The notes under the pieces: generated by a model
Seen by the model: only the letters and a program-made list of their open reading frames with translations
Told to the model about the DNA's origin: nothing
Database searches by the model: none
Part shown: positions 56,515-64,000 of the stretch, one piece after another
Layout of the letters: each line of letters opens with the position of its first letter
How positions within the stretch are numbered: position 1 is the first letter of the stretch
Made by a program: the position numbers and the translations under genes
NCBI GenBank assembly: GCA_963724495.1
Contig: CAVRUZ010000011.1
Coordinates: forward strand, 57,339 to 121,338
DNA from: CAVRUZ01 sp963724495
GTDB taxonomy: Bacteria; Actinomycetota; Actinomycetes; Propionibacteriales; DAIQRJ01
DNA length: 64,000 nt
Direction of reading: 5' to 3'

Positions 56515-58491
56515 TGTGCCAGTTGAGGTGCGACGTTTTCACGCCAGGTGATGTGCGACGTGAGGGTTAGAAAACTATGGCCGTCCGTGGCCGGTCGGCT
56601 TTGATGTTACGGACCGGGGTCGTGGTCGTTCGGCGGACGATGCGGGTCTCGCCGTCGTCGAGCTCGATCGCCAGGGTGGTGTCGGACACCCAGATGGTGA
56701 CGGTCTGGTGTTGATGGGTGCGGCCCAAGGCGACTTTCTGGCCGCAGATCATGACCACGCCGGTGTTCGAGGCTCGTCGCTGGACCCGGATCGGCTCATG
56801 TGATGGCCGGGGTGGTGGGCCGGCCTTGCGGATCCCTCGGAGTTGCTGGATCTGTTGGCTGGTTAGGGGATTGGCCCTAGTGCGCAACAGTTCCCGGGTC
56901 TCGAGATCGAAGAACATGATCAAGCTCGGCTCGATCCGGACTCCGAGTTGGCGGCCGGCGAGGATCTCCGCGGCGAGCACGACGTGGTGACCTAACGACA
57001 CAGTGCCGGCCCGGGAAACGACCCGATCGACCTCGACCGCCTCACCCTGTTCTGGAGCAGGCAGGGGTGGGGGTCCGGCGTTGACCGCGCCCTGGGCAAC
57101 CAGCCGGGCCAGGTCGTTGACACTCAGATGGGACCGAATCGACTTGACCCTGGTGCCGGCCAACAGCAGGTGGATCACCTCGACATCTGCCCAGACCCGA
57201 ACGGTGAGCCCGGATCGGTAGGTCCCGAGCCAGAACGCCTTGCCTGCCACGGTAATCATCCCCGACGGCGGCACCACCTTGTCGAACTCGATCCCAGCAC
57301 CCAGCCAGGTCGCCGCAGCCGGCACCACCTCCACGAGCTCCGTTGCCGAGTCGGGAGCTTCTGCCGAAGCGGTGGGGACCGGCGCCATTGTTGTCACCGA
57401 TGGCAGCCACAACTCCACCAGCCCGCGATCGCCGGCCGGGGCGGCGGTGAACCGCTCGGCTGGAGTGACAGGCAGATGCCCGTCGAGAGCCTGGTGCGGC
57501 CGGTCGGTGTTGTAATGCTCGACCCACGCATCCACCGCAGCCTGCGCCTGCTCGATCGAAGTGAAGGCGTCGGCAGTGTCGAGGAAGTCCGGCCGGAAGG
57601 TTCCGTGGAACCTCTCCACCTTGCCATTCTGGTTCGGCGAGGCCGGCATCGTGAGCCGGTGGGTGATGCCGTTGCGGCGGCAGATCTGGTCGAACAACAC
57701 CTCCCCGCGCTGGCCGAACCGGTCGGTGAACTGCTTGCCATTGTCAGTCAAGATCTCCTCCGGCACCCCGAACCGGCTCAATGCCTGCGCCAACGCCAGA
57801 CACACCGCCCGACCGGTGGCCCGTTCCACCACCGAAGCGATCACACAGAACCTGGAGTGGTCATCGATGCCGGTCACGACCTTGGCCTCCCGCAACACGC
57901 CGGTGGTCGGGTTGACGAGCATCACCCCGCCGACGATGTCAATGCCCCACAGCTGCATCGGAGCCGGCCGTTCCCACCGTCGATACGACTCCCGCGGCCG
58001 CTTCCGCGGACGACCCACCGACAGCCCCTGCCGGGAAAGGATCCGCACGATGGTGCGCTCCGACGGCAGCACCAATCCCTCGACCGGCTTGCGGATCAGT
58101 TCCATCCGGATCCGTTTGGCACCCCATCGCGGATGCTTGCGGCGCAGCTCCGCGACCACGACCTCAACACCGTTGCTCACCTGATGCGGACACCCCAGCG
58201 GCCGATGTGACCGATCCGCCAGCCCGGCGATGCCCGCCACCAGATAACGCCCGGTCCATCGATGCACCGTCGACCGATGCACCCCCAGGCTCAGGGCGAC
58301 CTCGCTCAGCTCGCTCCCGGCCAGCACCGCCCGCACCGCGTCCAACCGCTGCTCCACCACCGACAACACGACCAGAGCCAATCCCGGCCTCCCCGAGTCC
58401 AGACGCCCCACGGAGGCGTCAGCTCAGGCTGACCGAACAAGCCCATGTCGCACATCACCTGGCGTTCAGATGTCGCACATCACCTGGCACA
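56515..58491 (-). mobile_element. IS481-family insertion sequence, complete
   Basis: About 1977 bp bounded by imperfect inverted repeats that begin TGTGCCAG. Each end carries two tandem copies of a GCCAGGTGATGTGCGAC-type motif. One transposase gene fills it. No clear target-site duplication in the flanks, so recombination or loss after insertion is possible. Confidence 0.8.
56567..58411 (-). CDS. IS481-family transposase
   Basis: A 614-residue DDE transposase. The N-terminal helix-turn-helix is VALSLGVHRSTVHRWTGRYL. The integrase core has the acidic triad in LWGIDIVGGVML, EILTDNGKQFTDR and NQNGKVERFHGTFRP. The long C-terminal region with repeated beta segments (GKAFWLGTYRSGLTVRVWAD, and GQKVALGRTHQHQTVTIWVS) is typical of the larger actinobacterial IS481 branch and probably binds the ends. 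Intact, so the element may still move. Confidence 0.92.
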   Translation of the reverse strand: MGRLDSGRPGLALVVLSVVEQRLDAVRAVLAGSELSEVALSLGVHRSTVHRWTGRYLVAGIAGLADRSHRPLGCPHQVSNGVEVVVAELRRKHPRWGAKRIRMELIRKPVEGLVLPSERTIVRILSRQGLSVGRPRKRPRESYRRWERPAPMQLWGIDIVGGVMLVNPTTGVLREAKVVTGIDDHSRFCVIASVVERATGRAVCLALAQALSRFGVPEEILTDNGKQFTDRFGQRGEVLFDQICRRNGITHRLTMPASPNQNGKVERFHGTFRPDFLDTADAFTSIEQAQAAVDAWVEHYNTDRPHQALDGHLPVTPAERFTAAPAGDRGLVELWLPSVTTMAPVPTASAEAPDSATELVEVVPAAATWLGAGIEFDKVVPPSGMITVAGKAFWLGTYRSGLTVRVWADVEVIHLLLAGTRVKSIRSHLSVNDLARLVAQGAVNAGPPPLPAPEQGEAVEVDRVVSRAGTVSLGHHVVLAAEILAGRQLGVRIEPSLIMFFDLETRELLRTRANPLTSQQIQQLRGIRKAGPPPRPSHEPIRVQRRASNTGVVMICGQKVALGRTHQHQTVTIWVSDTTLAIELDDGETRIVRRTTTTPVRNIKADRPRTAIVF

Positions 58492-58789
58492 GGACACGCC
58501 GGGGGTCGCCCGCTCGTGAGGATTTTCCTTCTGGCTTAAACGCCGGCTTCGCCGGCGCCCGCGTCAACGGCGGGGCCCCGCGCGCTCCGGCCTTCGGCCT
58601 CCGCGCACCCCACCGTGCCACGCCGCAGCAGGCCAAGCTGAGGTATCCGTTGTCAGCAGAGACCACCACTCGGCGTGCCCACAACGTGCCCAATACCCGG
58701 GCAACGACCGGGCATCACCGGACAACAGCGGACACGTCTCAACCGCCCTGACCTGCGAAGACGCAGCTCACGACCGAGCTCAAACCATC
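58492..58789. other. No gene; GC-rich short hairpins
   Basis: About 300 bp between the IS and the right att repeat. Hairpins CGCCGGC-TTC-GCCGGCG at 58541-58557 and GGCC-TTC-GGCC at 58589-58599. Nothing coding recognised. Confidence 0.45.
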
Positions 58790-58850
58790 TTCCAAGCTGG
58801 CCATGCGGGCTCGATTCCCGTCAGCGGCTCCACGGCATCACATCAGGTCA
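58790..58850 (+). repeat. attR: right copy of the tRNA-Gly 3' repeat
   Basis: Matches 40141-40201 at 55 of 61 positions. It includes the tRNA-Gly anticodon-loop to acceptor region but no 5' half of a tRNA, so it is a duplicated attachment site and not a gene. Confidence 0.72.
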
Positions 58851-58906
58851 GACTCCTGTGAAGCCGCACGCACACGACGTCGACAGGATCGGAAAGATCG
58901 TCGGCC

Positions 58907-58990
58907 CCACGTCGTGGCCAAACCTCGTCGGATCATGGCGTCCAGCGACTCAGCGATTTGCGCGATCGCGGTCTGCAGTTCGATGTTGAA
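58907..58990 (-). pseudogene. Second integrase C-terminal remnant
   Basis: The minus strand reads TAIAQIAESLDAMIRRGLAT, matching the extreme C-terminus of the integrase remnant at 40264 and similar at DNA level. Its place just outside the right att repeat mirrors the left side and points to a second element integrated in tandem. Confidence 0.5.
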
Positions 58991-59043
58991 GAGTTTGCGT
59001 AGATTTCGCCGCGTAGCTCCAGCTTCCCGATGGCTTGCCCGCT

Positions 59044-61297
59044 GTGACCGATGACTGGGGCCTCGTGGCAGGACCGACGGTCGGGAGGCTCGATGCGCAG
59101 TTGCTCGACGCCAAGCTGTCCGTGCCGCATCGCCGCCCACGTTTGGTCAGTCGGGCTGGTCTGATCGAGACAGCTCGGGCGAGCAATTGCCGTGTCATCG
59201 GTGTGACCGCCCCCGCGGGTTACGGCAAGACGACCTTGTTGGCGCAGTGGGCCGAGATGGACGATCGACCCGTCGGGTGGGTGTCTCTGGATCGTTTCGA
59301 CGACGACCCCACCAGCCTGCTGTCGGTGTTGGCGTCAGCTTTCGCGCGGATCTCGGGGCAGGCGGATTTCGCCGCCGACGTGGGCGGATGGGGGGTTTCG
59401 GTCTTGGGACGCGGGGCACCGCGACTCGCTGCGGCGTTACGGACAAATCCTGTTCCGTTCGTGCTCATGCTCGACGACCTGCACGCGCTCGATTCGCCGG
59501 CTTGTCACGACGTGCTCGAAGTGGTGATCTCGGGCATCCCTCAGGGATCTCAACTGGTGGCGGCGAGTCGTTCAGAGCAGTCTCACCTGGCGCGACTGCG
59601 GGCTTCTGGCGATGCGATGGAACTTGTCGCCGGCGACCTGGCTCTCGACGCGGATGGGGCCGAGCAGATCTTTTCCCAGGCGCACGTGAACGTGACTCAT
59701 GACGTGGCTGCGGCGGTGACGGCACGGACCGAGGGCTGGCCGGTCGGCCTCTATCTGGCCGCAGTCATAGCCAGGGATAGTCATGGCGACGCGCTGACCG
59801 TCTCGGGTGACGATCGATACGTCGCCGACTACCTGTACCGCGAGGCGATGGCGCAGCTTCCCGACCACCTCCGGCGGTTCCTGCGGCGCACCTCAGTCCT
59901 TGACCGGCTGAGTGCACCACTGTGCGACGCGATCCTCGAGGAGTCAGGGTCGGGCGCAGAACTGCGCCGCCTGGAAGCCACCAACCTGTTCTTACTTCCG
60001 CTGGACCGCCGACGCGGGTGGTATCGCTACCACGCACTGTTTCGCGAGTTTCTGCTGGCCGGGGCTCTCGCGTCGAGCCCGATGTGATCGCCAAGCTGCA
60101 CCTGCGCGCCGCCGACTGGTATGGGGCCAACGGATCGCCGGCGATGGCGGTGGAACACCTGCTGGAGACGACCGAGCGGGGCCGCTGCGTCCAGTTGGTG
60201 GCCGAGTTGACTCTCGTGACCTATCAGGCCGGCCAGCTGTCAACCGTGCAACGGTAAGCTGCCCGCCGCCCTCGGCCGCTCGGCGATCGAGGACTATCCC
60301 CCGCTGGCTGTGCTGGCTGGATGGACCGCGGCGTTGAGCCGGAGCAGACCGCCGACGCGCAACGGTGGGCGGCCTTTCTGGACACCGCCTCGTTCGACCT
60401 GACGCCGGTGGACGGGACCGCGTCGTTCGACTCGTCCTGGGCCATGTTGCGGGGTTCGATGTGTCGCTCGGGGCCAGAGCAGATGGCGACCGACGCGGCC
60501 TTCGCGGCCGCCAAGGAGCCGCTGTGGAGTCCATGGCGAGGCTTGGCGCTTCTGATGGATGCCGAGGCGAATCTGCTCCTCGGGAATAGTGAGCGGGCAG
60601 CTTCGCTGTTGAGGAACATGTGCAGCGCGGCGGACCCATCGAACGATGCCGACAACATTGTCATCAGCAAGTCCGAGCTTGCGGTCCTCGCGATGGATGA
60701 CGGGCGATGGTCTGAGGCGGGCCAGGATCTGGAACATGCCCTCGACCTCGTCGAGGAACTGCGGCTGGACGACTACTCCGCGAGCGTGCTCGCACTCGCC
60801 GCCGCGGCCCGGCTCGCCCTTCACCGGGGGGAGCAGCACGAGGTCCACCGTCAACTCGCCCGGGCGATGCGGGCCCGCACATTCGCTACGTTCGTCATCC
60901 CATGGCTTGCCGTGCGGGGCCGGCTTCAGATCGCCAGGGTGTACGCCGCCATGGGCGACCTGGCGACTACGCACCACCTGCTGCGAGAGATCGACGAGAT
61001 TCTGCTCCGTCGGCCGGCGCTGGGGACGCTTGTTGACCAGGTAGCGGAACTACGGGATCCTCGTCAGCAGCGCCGGCGCAAGGGTCTCCGGACCGACGCC
61101 ACTCAGCCCCGCGGAGTTGCGGCTTCTCCCGTATCTGCAGACGCATCTCACGTTCCGGGAGATCGGCAACCGGCTGTTCGTCTCCCGCAACACCGTCAGC
61201 TCCGAAGTCGGCTCCATCTACCGAAAGCTGCGCGGGTTTTCCTCACCGCAGTGATGCCGTCCAACGCGCTATGACCGTGGGCCTGCTCGGGGGTTAG
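59044..61297 (+). CDS. LAL-type (MalT-like) LuxR-family transcription activator, frameshifted
   Basis: About 750 residues over about five apparent frameshifts. The N-terminal ATPase has Walker A VTAPAGYGKTTLLAQWA and Walker B FVLMLDDLHAL; then RRGWYRYHALFREFLLA, the hallmark of the MalT/LAL family. After shifts near 60085 and 60255 come the helical repeat region (RAADWYGANGSPAMAVEHLL and following). Another shift near 61060 leads to the LuxR helix-turn-helix LSPAELRLLPYLQTHLTFRE, then VSRNTVSSEVGSIYRKL. A final shift near 61243 gives SSRSDAVQRAMTVGLLGG to the stop at 61297. The order is complete. It may control the stress genes downstream. Confidence 0.8.
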
Positions 61298-61303
61298 TCG
61301 CGA

Positions 61304-61645
61304 TCAAGCACCAGACTGATGTTCCAGGGCATCGTCAACGTCGTACCCCAACGCCATCGCAAGACTCCCCGCCGCCGCAACGACAGTGGGGATCCCGACC
61401 ACGGAGACAACTCCGACCAGCACGTCGACCACCTCCGTGGGCGTCGCGCCGGCACTGATGGCGGCGTCGACCTCGGCTCCGTAGGACGCAGTGGCCGCTC
61501 CCACTGCGATCAGGGCAGCGATTCGTGCAAGCGCCAACGTCTTTGGGTCGAGTTCACCACCTTCGGTCGCGAGTCTGGTGAGGCACGTGTTGGTGAAATC
61601 ATCATCGTTGATGGCAAGGAGCCGAAGCACTTTCGTGTAGTCCAC
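61304..61645 (-). CDS. Carboxymuconolactone decarboxylase-like protein 1
   Basis: A 113-residue helical protein from GTG 61645 (VDYTKVLRLLAINDDDFTNT). Core: DPKTLALARIAALIAVGAAT, then EVDAAISAGATPTEVVDVLV and VVSVVGIPTVVAAAGSLAMA. This is the CMD/AhpD fold, but the catalytic Cys-x-x-Cys of AhpD is absent, so it is not a peroxidase of that type. A second member is 1 kb downstream. Convergent with the LAL regulator (6 bp). Role unknown. Confidence 0.7.
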   Translation of the reverse strand: MDYTKVLRLLAINDDDFTNTCLTRLATEGGELDPKTLALARIAALIAVGAATASYGAEVDAAISAGATPTEVVDVLVGVVSVVGIPTVVAAAGSLAMALGYDVDDALEHQSGA

Positions 61646-61987
61646 GCCGACCCACTTCCTCGCGCTGACTGGCCGGCACAAACTTCCGACTCGAACGCGG
61701 CCTGGATGTCAGGCGAGTGCCTTGGCCCTGAGCTGTTCGAACTCCCAAACACTCTTCTGCTTGCCCCTTCAGGGCCGAAGGTCTGCGGGGGCAGACCCAA
61801 TGTCGTGCCCACCGCTGTTCACTGACAGACCTCGAGCCTGCTTGGCGACTCCGGCTTCCCGTCTCTGATCTAAGCCATGCAGCGACGGCCACCACATCAC
61901 TCAGATCGCATGACTCGGTCGGATCGCAAGGAGCACAGATGTCAGCGCCCTTCTGGCTGTCGCCTGTGCGGGTCGGGGCGTCCTTTG
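61646..61987. other. No gene seen
   Basis: About 340 bp; no domain in any frame. It probably contains the promoter of the CMD-like gene to its left. Confidence 0.35.
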
Positions 61988-62460
61988 TCAACTGGTCAGC
62001 GCATGCTTGGCCGCGTGATCCATAGCCTCGTCCAGCACTCATACGTCTCGGTCTTTCCGCCCTGCCCCGCGAGGTAGTCCGAAACGGCTGACCAGTCGTC
62101 CTGTGCCGTCAAGACGCCCACGGCCGCGTGCCCGTCCTCGAGTTCCTTGGTGATGCGTGCCTGGTCGTCGTCATCCAAGCCAAGACCCTTGTGGTGAAGA
62201 GCGCCGAGCAGTCCCCCACCCACGACACCGACACCGGCACCGACAGGTCCCAGAAGCCACAGGACAGCACCTACCCCCGCACCCGCGACGGTGCTCCGGG
62301 CGCCGACCTTGTCCAACTTCAGCTTGCCGTCGTCATCCAGGGCGAGGATGCCGATCGCATCGTGCTTGGCGACACCCGAGTCTTTGAGTGCGGCGGCGGC
62401 GGTGTCTGCGGCAGTTTCGGAGTCGAAGATCGCGAGCGTGAGGATCTTGTGGGTGGCCAT
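61988..62460 (-). CDS. DUF1269-type glycine-zipper protein 2
   Basis: Starts ATG 62460 with AGGAG 9 nt upstream: MATHKILTLAIFDSETAADT, then AAALKDSGVAKHDAIGILAL. A Gly-rich hydrophobic core follows (GAGVGAVLWLLGPVGAGVGV), then ITKELEDGHAAVGVLTAQDD and SAVSDYLAGQGGKTETYE. The uncorrected frame ends at 61996. A one-base shift gives LDEAMDHAAKHALTS and a stop at 61988, more like the family. The region is a likely stress-response cluster with the CMD-like genes. Function unknown. Confidence 0.75.
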
Positions 62461-62672
62461 GACTGATCTCCTTCTTGGTGGCCGAGCTGGACGTTCCAGT
62501 TCGACGGCGAGCTTGCTGAATGGAGCGATTCTGCATCTGTCACTCCAGGTGGTTCCAGCGGGCCGCCGGTGGCTGGCGCGCGCGCTATGCCTCGACCTAC
62601 GTTGCTTGATCAACTGACCGTGACGGCCCGGCATTGTGATTGTCGTCGAAGGCGTTGTAGGTCGAGCCTCGC

Positions 62673-63026
62673 TCAGGGGCCGTCTTCCTCGGCGGCCAGC
62701 TCGGCCTCGAAGTCGGCTTCGGCAACCTCGATGGCGACGGCTATCGCCTTGACGATGCGCCCGGTCGCGGCCGCCACGCGCGAGGTTCCGACGATCGGAG
62801 CTATCGCGGTGAGGACTCCGCGCACGTCGTCAGGAGTAGACTCCAGGTCGCCGGCCACTGCCAAGTTCAAGGCATACGAGACCGGTGGTGCGTCGCTAGC
62901 CACCAGAGCGGCAAGACGCACAAGGATCAGGGTCTGCGGATCGAGGCTGGAAGCCTCCACCGAGTCCGCTGTCATGTTTGCCAACAGGTCGAGGACCGGT
63001 GTCTCTGACGTCAAGGGCTCAGACAT
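62673..63026 (-). CDS. Carboxymuconolactone decarboxylase-like protein 2
   Basis: A 117-residue protein from ATG 63026 with AAAGG upstream: MSEPLTSETPVLDLLANMTA, then SLDPQTLILVRLAALVASDA, TPDDVRGVLTAIAPIVGTSR and AAATGRIVKAIAVAIEVAEA. Same layout as the protein at 61304-61645 (D-P-x-T-L-x-L-x-R-x-A-A-L ... P-x-x-V) and also without the Cys pair. The two probably form hetero- or homo-oligomers. An acidic tail (EADFEAELAAEEDG) ends it. Confidence 0.72.
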   Translation of the reverse strand: MSEPLTSETPVLDLLANMTADSVEASSLDPQTLILVRLAALVASDAPPVSYALNLAVAGDLESTPDDVRGVLTAIAPIVGTSRVAAATGRIVKAIAVAIEVAEADFEAELAAEEDGP

Positions 63027-63372
63027 GCGTTTACCTTTCATAGGGTTCTGCCGCAAGGGAACTTCCGGCCGCAACCAGAGACTCTACCGCGCAGACGCGA
63101 GCGTCATCACCCAGAACGCGTGAGACCGACATCGAGCGTCGCACGGCCGGATGTGCCGAGACGTACACATTTGCTCTCTCGCGGCGCAGCCGCTACGCAA
63201 GAAAGGGGCAGTGACGGTGGCTGACCTGACCTGAGGTTTCACGCCATCCGAGTGACGCCGGACGATGCGATGACGACGACGATGGACGCGCCGTCAGTTT
63301 GGCCAACAGGACCGTTCGGTTGCGAGGCGCATCGGCCAGCGGCGCACCAGCCCTGAGAGGACGTCAACGGAC
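63027..63372. other. Intergenic region before the permease gene
   Basis: About 345 bp between divergent genes. No coding frame recognised; GAGAGGA precedes ATG 63373 by 13 nt. Confidence 0.4.
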
Positions 63373-64000
63373 ATGACGAAAGTGCCAGGCAAGGAGGGCC
63401 GGAGAACTGGCGAACCTGGAAGCGTGGACGACCAGTCCGCGAGCACTGGCTCGTTGCTGTTGAACTCGGTGCCCAAGCTGGGAGTCTGGGCCTGGACATT
63501 CGTGGGGCTCGTCCTGGTCCTGATCACGGTGGGGTTCGCGATGTCGACGGTGAGTGAGATCGTGCTGCCGCTCGCGTTCGCCGCCGTTCTTGCCATCATT
63601 TTCAAGCCGCTCATCCCAGTGCTCACACACCACAAGATGAAGTCAAGCCTTGCTGCGGGCGTAATCGTCCTCGGTCTGCTTGCGGTGATGATCCTTGTCC
63701 TATTCGCCACCATCCGCGGGGTATCGGATCAGGTAGCCGAGATCGGTGCCTCCGTCGACGCGGCGCTGGACAACGCCGGTGACACCCTTCAGGTGGACCA
63801 GGCCTCCCTGGAGGCTGCCCGGGCTGCAGCCAAGGAACTTGCTCCTGCAATCACGACGGGATTCCTGACCCAATTGGTCGAGGGAGTTGGCACCTTGGTC
63901 GGCGTGACCAGTGCTCTGATCCTGGGGGACATCATCGCCTACTACCTGCTCAAGGACGGCACCCGGCTCCGGCGCGCGGTCGTCGCCCAGGCCCGTCCAC
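63373..64000 (+). CDS. AI-2E family transporter (partial, runs off right edge)
   Basis: Open from ATG 63373 to the window end, 209 residues. A polar N-terminus is followed by membrane helices WAWTFVGLVLVLITVGFAMS, EIVLPLAFAAVLAIIFKPLI with the P-L-A-F/P-x-x-x-x family pattern, and SLAAGVIVLGLLAVMILVLF. Then come a long extracytoplasmic helix region and LILGDIIAYYLLKDGTRLRR. The Y-Y-x-L-K-D-G motif is the signature of the AI-2E/PerM family. Substrate not determinable. Confidence 0.85.
   Translation, partial: MTKVPGKEGRRTGEPGSVDDQSASTGSLLLNSVPKLGVWAWTFVGLVLVLITVGFAMSTVSEIVLPLAFAAVLAIIFKPLIPVLTHHKMKSSLAAGVIVLGLLAVMILVLFATIRGVSDQVAEIGASVDAALDNAGDTLQVDQASLEAARAAAKELAPAITTGFLTQLVEGVGTLVGVTSALILGDIIAYYLLKDGTRLRRAVVAQARP

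Noticed and set aside
58790..58862. Second tRNA-Gly gene
   Set aside because: Only the 3' half is present, the acceptor stem has changed and there is no 5' half; treated as attR.

Overview
The window is high-GC DNA with actinobacterial gene families and gene order: tig-clpP1-clpP2-clpX, valS-folC-DUF4233-ndk, an mreBCD-pbp2-rodA wall-elongation cluster and rne, with leaderless-type promoters. A nocardioform or propionibacterial relative is the best guess; no rRNA or species marker is present. Many genes whose protein homology is continuous change frame once or more (rne, CHAT, histidine kinase, rodA, tig, multicopper oxidase, the LAL regulator), often near G/C runs, while long neighbours such as valS, pbp2, clpX, the M13 peptidase and GH78 are intact. 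Uncorrected indels explain most of this better than gene decay.

Core region, 1-40.1 kb. The minus strand starts inside the tail of rne. Next comes a four-gene minus-strand cluster: a 94-residue repeat peptide, an ECF-like sigma factor, a 169-residue protein of unknown role and a TPR-CHAT protease homologue. Then come an ADPRM-like phosphoesterase, a GNAT protein, a PLA2/alpha-beta-hydrolase membrane fusion, a NarL-type two-component system, the wall-elongation operon, ndk, a rhomboid protease, DUF4233-folC, and valS behind a Val-rich leader peptide. After these lie GH78, an M13 metallopeptidase, the Clp protease genes and tig, a tRNA-Pro, a small membrane protein with a multicopper oxidase, and tRNA-Gly.

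Accessory region, 40.1-58.85 kb. The 3' half of tRNA-Gly(TCC) recurs near 58.8 kb as an imperfect 61-nt direct repeat, and an integrase C-terminal remnant lies just inside the left repeat and just beyond the right one. The 18.6 kb between them is an old island. It holds gene fragments (integrase, epimerase, DUF2382, terminase small subunit, SDR, ChrA), two APC permeases, small stress or regulatory proteins (DUF1269, three-helix-bundle, PRC-barrel/DUF2382, RsbU-N), DUF389 and CDF membrane proteins, a duplicated unknown small-protein family, one intact IS481-type element and two IS remnants.

Right flank, 58.85-64 kb. A LuxR/MalT-type (LAL) regulator is followed by two carboxymuconolactone-decarboxylase-like proteins, a second DUF1269 protein and the start of an AI-2E-type permease. 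This looks like a stress-associated cluster and may be a second accretion at the same tRNA.

The main candidates for new biology are the peptide-sigma-unknown-TPR-CHAT module (3.7-7.8 kb), which resembles the protease/sigma part of the type III-E Craspase but has no CRISPR, and the valS leader peptide with clustered rare GTA codons over a hairpin (24.4-24.6 kb).
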